Shown here: positions 58,050 to 64,000 of the stretch, in pieces
How the letters are laid out: each line of letters starts with the position of its first letter
Position numbering within the stretch: position 1 is the stretch's first letter
DNA from: Fasciolopsis buskii
Taxonomy: Eukaryota > Platyhelminthes > Trematoda > Plagiorchiida > Fasciolidae
Assembly: GCA_008360955.1 (NCBI GenBank)
Contig: LUCM01002832.1
Span: 302,084-366,083 of the forward strand
Direction of reading: 5' to 3'
Length of the DNA: 64,000 nt
Made by a program: the position numbers and the translations under genes
The notes under the pieces: model-generated
Seen by the model: the letters and a program-made list of their open reading frames with translations, nothing else
What the model was told of the DNA's origin: nothing
The model's database searches: none

Positions 58050-61000
58050 GATGCTTGAATATTTTTCCTGCCTATTGGGATGATGTTGCATAAAATGCTG
58101 TGAGCTGTTACTGCGGAAAGGCTGGTCATATTTGGAATGTTTTCCATCAGTCCAAGTGTAGGGTAACCAGTATGAATAACGAGGTTGGGAAACAAGACAC
58201 CATTCGTGTGCTGACACTGAAGCTGTCGACTGACTCCAGTCAGTTTCTTTGACGGACTATTGAATTCCCGTGTGGGTTGCAACGTCGACTCATTAGTGAC
58301 GCAGGAAGTTGTGGATAGCTTATTCCCCAAAAGTCATTGATGTGACCTGGCTCAGTGTTCCTATCCGGCCTACCGTTACGTGCATTCAGGGTTTCACTGG
58401 TCACCGTTTCACTATTACTCGATTAATCCATCATTCCGATATAATTGCATTGCGATTGCACCTCCGTCCGTTTCTTGGTCTCAGGCGATAGACGACTCAC
58501 AGCGTGCATCGGGTCACTGCTTCACTTCAGGTGACATCAAGCACTACCTCAGACCAGCCACCATTCCAAAGACTGATAGCACAGTGTTTCATTAATAAAG
58601 ACGGCATGGCAGTAGATTCGGCGATACAAGAATTTGATGGTGATTGGGTTTTCATTATGTGATGTGTGTTGCAATATAGCCCACGGAAAGGTGTCTTGAA
58701 AGCGATAAATAAACTGGAGCAGGAAGGCATTGTTTCCCATGTTAGTTAGTCGGCTTGAACGACCCTGATTGTTGTGTCAATGGAAAGTGATGGACGGACG
58801 CCTCGTATCTGTGGTAATTACGGCTGATCTTCAATCCACGGCTACGCAGGTGTGCTACCACTACATTTGAACCCAGAGATTTCATTAAATGTCTGGTGGA
58901 TAACCGATATTTCACGAAAATTGACCTGGCAAATGCATACTTACACATTCAACTGTGACCAGAATTCCTGCAGGGTTTATTCCAGTTCAACTTTCTGCCT
59001 TTTGGCCACCGTGTATCATTTGGCATAGTCGAATCTGCCCCAGACAAGGTGATTCAAGGTTTGGATGACGTGCTGGCCAGAAAAGTGATGGCACTATCTT
59101 TGGTTCCACCAGAGAAGAACACAATTCATGATTCAAACCCGTACGCGATCGTCTGGTTCAGCGAAACATCTACAATAAAGCCACCAAATGTTAGTTTGGT
59201 GTCTCCTAACTGGAACTCCTTGGCTTCACGACCGGTTATCAATCAGATCCCGGGGATTTGGAACCCAGGATACAAATGGAGTTCCCATCCACTTCCCATT
59301 ATGGGATGTTGCAGTACTACTCTCGAGTCATCCTTAATTTTGAAAGATCAAACTATTGTTCTGAGCTTAATCATCAGACAAGCGGCGATCAACCGTCCAG
59401 TGTGAAAGAATCTAGCACTGGTAGGTCGACGCTTATTCTTTTTGCTCCAAACGAATCAACTACGTTGGTCACAAATGTATCCGAAATGGGAAGTGAAGCA
59501 ATTCTGGGACAGCAGGAGTACCCAATTATTCGCTTCTACGGTCCGCTCAGTGCAACAGAACGGGATATTACCAAACCCGGGTAGAGACCCTTACCTTTTT
59601 CTAGGTAGTACTTCGCATTCACAAATACATTTTCGTCACCGATCACCAAGCTTTTCAATTCCCATTCAGTCAAAAATATGCGTAGCCAAGTCTACCGCTG
59701 GTATTACCCAAAAATAGAGTATTTTCAGCAGCATACAACTTCTACCTTGTGCATCCACCCGGCAAATTGATCGCACAAGTCTAACTCTTGTCTCGGTGCT
59801 GGAACAATGCAACTTCATCGCTCCGGCTGCGCCGGTATCGATGGACAAAGATTACTACTTCCCGGTCGTATCGGCCATTGGAAAGGAGTGGCAATCAGAG
59901 GCAAAGTGTAAGTACCAGCATTTTTTCACACATCTGGAAGAGTTCAGCATGCAACCGGATGGCGTACTGTGTTGTGATGACCGACTGACGATCCTACCCA
60001 CCTTTCACAAAACAGTGTCGGATGAATTGCACAAAGGCCATCGTATAGTGGAGACGATGAAGTCTTTGGCTCCACAGATGTGTTGAGAGCGGGATTGGAT
60101 GCGGACATCCGCACAACGACCAAGAACTGTGAGGGATGCCTGAACAAAGTCCATTATCAACCAAATCATTGGAATACATGGCAAAAAAGCTACGCTACGT
60201 GGCAGTGTGCTCAAGCAGACATCTGTGGTTCATTCTTGAGCCGATATCATGTAAGGCATTGATGGACTATTACTCCAAATGGCTCGAAGTGTTTCTGATA
60301 AGTAGGCCGACTACGCCACTCGTGATTCAAGTTTTGAGGAAGTGCTGCGATCGCGGAAGCACCTCACAGATCCTCATCACTGACAGCGGGTCACAGTTTT
60401 GCGCATCTGAATTTAAGTAATGGCTCAATCAATTTGGATGCTGACACATGTGTACAGCTCCACACCATCCGCATTCAAACGTCGCGGCAGAGAACTTCGT
60501 GAGATCAGTAGAGAAACCCCTGATATCCGCCAATCTCAGAACGCTGCAGGACCTGGAGACCTCCATAGAATTCTTTCTGCAATGTCGTAGTGCAGCGCAT
60601 GTATCCACAAAGGAAAGCTCTACTATGTCATTCGAATTCAGATGGCTTCGATGTTCATTGAGATGCGTTAATTGGAGTGTTGTTACCCACCTTCTCGGCA
60701 ACGAACATCTCCCAACTCGTAGAATCCTAACCAGGAAATGGTCGCAATAACTCACCTGAAGGACGCGATTGTTCGTCGAAACTTCTCAGCTAGGTCCACT
60801 TTAGTGAGCGCAGTGTGCCAAACGTCGACTTGGGTGACAGCTGGGCTAAGAAAACGAATTCAGGCGATTTGCAGGCAGACACCGATTGCGGTATCAGTTC
60901 AGAATTCATTCCGGCAATCAAGCCAAATCGATGAGGAATTCCTAAGGAAGGAAGATTGTGATGAGTCTACATATAAGTTGCGTGATAAAGTTGGATACAG

Positions 61001-61155
61001 CTTCATGCAAGCTTGTGTAGATAACCGGCCAATGAGAACCGAGGAGCTAGGTAATCGTGAAGTTCAAACACTCCTTGAAGGTCATTGGAAGGAATGTAAT
61101 TCCACCAATCAGGATACCTCCAGTTTTGTATATAGACGCATGATTTGTAAATAGA
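58050..61155 (+). mobile_element. Degenerate Ty3/gypsy-type LTR retrotransposon (gag end to integrase)
   Basis: Blocks in canonical order, in shifting frames: a CCHC zinc-knuckle remnant CGKAGHIW (about 58110); a protease-like stretch (58290-58500); reverse transcriptase TPRICGNYG and YFTKIDLANAYLHIQL (58800-58960) with LFQFNFLPFG (58980). RNase H follows (TDHQAFQF, KSTAGI, VHPPGKLI; 59630-59770). Integrase shows the H-H-C-C region (60005-60135), a YYSKWLEVF core (60270), ITDSGSQFCASEF (60378) and APHHPHSN.AAENFVR (60455-60500). Every block has stops or frameshifts, so it is inactive. No LTR pair was found. Confidence 0.8.
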
Positions 61156-61899
61156 GCTTGAACTTGCAATCACACTGGTGATTGGTCCGGTTACAGTTTT
61201 AATTTGCAACTCTACACAGGCGCATCTGCATACTCTCATGTCAGCGAATGATTATCACACAAGATGAATCATTCTACTGTTTCTTGCCAAGCTATCCACA
61301 ATGTGTACACATCGTCGAGCATTAATTGTGCAGGAATTATTTTATGTTCTTATGTTCATTTTCCAATGCGGTTCGAATCCCCGAATTGAGTAAAATTGTG
61401 CTTGGGCAAGAACGTGCCAGTATACCTTAACACAGTGGTGGCGTATACTTCGAGAAATTTGATTTCCAGCCCGTTTCACCAAAGGTTCAAATAGGTGTGC
61501 GGTCAACTGCACTTTATAATGAAATGTTTTTATTTCGCGTTGGCTTCAACACGGTCTTGTGGACACATGGATAAACATGAGCTTTTTGTCTTCAGTTTAC
61601 GTTGATTATAGTCTCAATAAATCCAGACCCATTTGTTAGACTTGGCTTAAAGTTTCATACGACGGTACATTAGTTGCTGCCAATGCTTAAAGGTAAATTC
61701 TCATCTTTTCCCTAATCATTGACATTTCATCCTAGACGTTAATGAGGATCGATTTATCAGCATATGAGGCCTCACGCGTTTACTAACTAGTGGTTCAGTT
61801 GCACGCTGACCTGAACTCAGACCTTTTTTTCATTCATCTCGCCTGTCCTAGTCAGATTGCAGGAACAAAGCCTATCTGGGCATAGCCATGCTACTCGGA
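61156..61899. other. Intergenic stretch after the gypsy-like element
   Basis: Possibly includes a decayed 3' LTR (an AATAAA occurs at about 61617), but no matching 5' copy was found. Nothing else is recognised. Confidence 0.4.
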
Positions 61900-63370
61900 A
61901 GCAAAATGGACTATTATGGCTTATACCTGTGCATTTGTTTTTTGGTTGAACGAAGGACTCTGAACACTTCTTCCGTAGAAAAAGAGTGTCACGTCAGGGC
62001 ATTTACCCGGAGACCATGGAACTGCTGAGCTATTACGTGGGTAAATTAATGCTCGGTTGATACTTTCCACATCTGCAATGCAGCTTATTGATTTTGTTTT
62101 CTTTCCAAACAAAGGCCGGATTTCTTGTCGGAGGCGTCTTTCGAAGCAGTTGGTCAGATGTAGACTTACATACGACGAGTCGATTCCCTTTATTTCCTTC
62201 AATATCAGTGCTGGAAAGTGTCTAACTTTTTGGGGATCCCACAGTTTATAGAAGCGTTCCTTTCGTCTCTTAGGCGCCTTCAGTATGGGCGAAGCAACAC
62301 GTCCGTTAGAGAAAAGTTTTTCAATGGGATAACAAATATTGAAAATTAGATTGAGTGTATCGACAAAAAGGTAAATATCGTTATTAAGAAATTAAAAAGA
62401 AAATCACAAGCTTGAATAGAAAAGTGGTCTTTGAAGAAGAATATTTTCCAAAGGAAAATTACGTAGTAGTATTTTGATTTGCTTAGACTGCTTAAAAACT
62501 GGGGAATTCTCCAGAAATAACGAACGGTGATCACGGGATGAAATTTGAGCACGTATTTTAAAAGAGAATAACTCCGCATGGTTGGTAATAATTCCGTCTA
62601 GCGTAGAGCTAACTTGTTGGGAAAATAAATAGATCGGTTAAATCACAAACTGTAATGGCAAGTGTCGATGTGTGATTAACGTCACCTACAATGATGCGTA
62701 GGTTGTCATCCATTAACGAGATCAGAAGAGGTAGGAAAGAATCGAAAAAGATGAAATTTTATTTTGTGAGGGAAAATGAGCCTGCATACAGGTTCGTTAT
62801 ATGTGTGATCCTATGCTGAAAAAACTTAGGATGACACTGAATAGCTAGGCAGTCAATACCAGACAATCAATATGAATCAGTAGATCAGATTTGCTTGACG
62901 AAGAAGAATTCAAGTATATGCCACACCGATTTTCTTAGCTCTGGATTGTCTACCCGGTCGGTATGCATCAAAGCCTTGGACGGATGCTAGCGCATCCGCA
63001 ACATGTGAGTTCAGCCACGAGTCTTGAGAGCAAATCACACATGTATGAACATCTGTCCGAGAAGGAAGAATAAAAGAGATATCCGACAGTTTTGTGAACG
63101 GACATGCTAATAGGCAGTAGAGACTCAGCAGGCATTGTGATTTGCGGGGTGCATTTAACAGCTGCCTGTCAACCGGCACGAATGTCTTCTTGTGGTAAAC
63201 AGAAATCTGTAATGTACATGCGGATTTAAATCCAAACGAGGATAAAACTCAAGAGTGATTGAGTGGGAATAAACCCGACTGTGAATAGGGACGGCAGTGC
63301 TCACAGCGGAAGACAAATTCTCGAAATTGATCAAGCGACGGTAGCAGTAATGGAACTGCAGCACGGACAG
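61900..63370 (-). mobile_element. Endonuclease and linker part of a degenerate Jockey/CR1-type retrotransposon
   Basis: Reverse-strand translation shows a start resembling LLNA with SQDSWLNSHVADALASVQGFDAYR (63060-62970), the E-T-W-L-N..V-x-D-x-L..GY block of this endonuclease class. Further pieces are DDNLRIIVGDVN (about 62710) and a C-terminal linker ending with a SVQSPSFNQKTNAQV-like stretch (about 61925). Strongly decayed. Its upstream limit is unclear and may reach the first exon of the next gene. Confidence 0.5.
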
Positions 63371-63374
63371 TCAA

Positions 63375-63489
63375 ATGGCGGCTCTAGAGGAGATCTTACT
63401 CCACCAGCGTGATTGCAGACATTCTCATCACATGGGTTCGACAGATGTCGTTTTGAAAGATCAGAGGTTTGATTTTATGATTCTTGCAG
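63375..63489 (+). CDS. First coding exon of an unrecognised gene
   Basis: ATG at 63375 (context GTCAAATGG) opens a frame of 38 codons beginning MAALEEILLHQRDC and ending at donor GTAAAT in phase 1. It joins in frame to the exon at 63854. The product is not recognised. The minus-strand retroelement remnant ends within about 10 bases upstream, so promoter sequence may overlap it. Confidence 0.42.
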
Positions 63490-63853
63490 GTAAATTTTCT
63501 CCCCCTTTGGATGTTCTCATCTGTCACCCAACCCTGATAAAACATGAGTCTTCCCCGTGGTGCTTATACCGTTAAACCTGTCTTCTCCAGCTTCTTCTAT
63601 CGGCCTTCAGGAGAATGTAGCCTGAGAGATGCTTTTTCCATGTAATTGCTCAAAAGCCAGTACCAGCCTTGTTGGTGGAAGGTGTAATTGGCCGACGTTT
63701 CGGCTACCTTGGGTTGCTATTCTCAAGGCCGAAAGGTCATCCAATTACAAATTCTACCAACAACGCTGTTGTTGACTTTTGAGCAGTTGCATAAATAAAC
63801 TCATCACATGGCGCATCGACTTTTCAATATACTCTGAATCTCTTTCGGTCCAG
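63490..63853 (+). other. Intron 1 of the unrecognised gene
   Basis: 364-nt intron, largely filled by a foldback element (63640-63795). Confidence 0.42.
63640..63795. repeat. Foldback (long inverted-repeat) element
   Basis: The left arm, starting GCTCAAAAGCCAG and containing GGTGTAATTGG and GTTTCGGC, is repeated in inverse complement on the right. The right-arm counterparts read GCTCAAAAGTCAA, TTTGTAATTGG and CTTTCGGC on the opposite strand. Arms are about 70 bases each with an inner spacer of only a few bases. It resembles a MITE-like or foldback element; no target duplication was fixed. Confidence 0.65.
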
Positions 63854-64000
63854 ATTTGTTGACAGATGTTTCATCTCTACGTCGCTTACTTCTGGACGGC
63901 GATGATGTTCTGACTGTCATGGGCATGGATCTTGTTTTACCCGAATTCACAAAAACAACCGTATCACAAACCAGACGCCAACGGTTTCACGTGCGCAGCA
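63854..64000 (+). CDS. Second coding exon of the unrecognised gene, running off the window
   Basis: Follows acceptor TTTCGGTCCAG. Two bases complete the split codon, then 48 residues (LLTDVSSLRRLLLDGDDV..., ending RQRFHVRS) stay open to the window end. Composition is protein-like. No family recognised; a search with the flanking sequence would be decisive. Confidence 0.48.

Overview
The window reads as nuclear DNA of a flatworm, most likely a digenean trematode (fluke) with a large, repeat-rich genome. Genes are split into exons with GT-AG introns, the first introns of the largest gene are only 43-45 nt while later ones reach 11 kb, and RTE-type, Jockey/CR1-type and Ty3/gypsy-type retroelements plus tRNA-derived SINEs fill introns and intergenic DNA. 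The species cannot be named from the sequence alone.

All recognised host genes are on the + strand. (1) EXO1, exonuclease 1, spans about 0.2-34.4 kb in 11 coding exons with consistent splice phases. The model gives 825 residues and keeps all metal-binding and key basic residues of the XPG/FEN nuclease core. (2) Two phase-compatible, unrecognised exons lie at 40.0-42.1 kb; they are either the 3' end of a separate gene or an alternative EXO1 tail. (3) CHMP3/VPS24, an ESCRT-III subunit, has two exons at 46.7-49.2 kb and encodes 210 residues. (4) The 5' end of an unrecognised gene starts at 63375 and runs off the window.

Mobile DNA: six copies of one RTE-like LINE family (6.98-7.2 kb -, 18.4-20.2 kb -, 24.2-25.7 kb +, 26.0-26.5 kb -, 30.1-30.9 kb +, and a nearly full-length copy at 51.2-55.0 kb +). 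There are degenerate pieces of a second RTE-like family (2.7-3.1, 13.7-14.7 and 42.8-43.85 kb, all -), Jockey/CR1-like remnants (4.0-5.75 kb +, 38.4-39.7 kb -, 61.9-63.4 kb -), one broken Ty3/gypsy-like element (58.05-61.15 kb +), two tRNA-derived SINE families, and a foldback element.

No operon-like system, CRISPR array or clear new multi-gene system was seen. The most interesting structures are: two nearly identical RTE copies in opposite orientation flanking frame-neutral EXO1 exon 9, a layout that could favour exon circularisation or skipping; a 71-nt near-perfect hairpin in EXO1 intron 9; two very short insertions bounded by 11- and 15-bp direct repeats; and splice acceptors 14 and 22 nt upstream of the EXO1 and CHMP3 start codons, which suggests spliced-leader trans-splicing.
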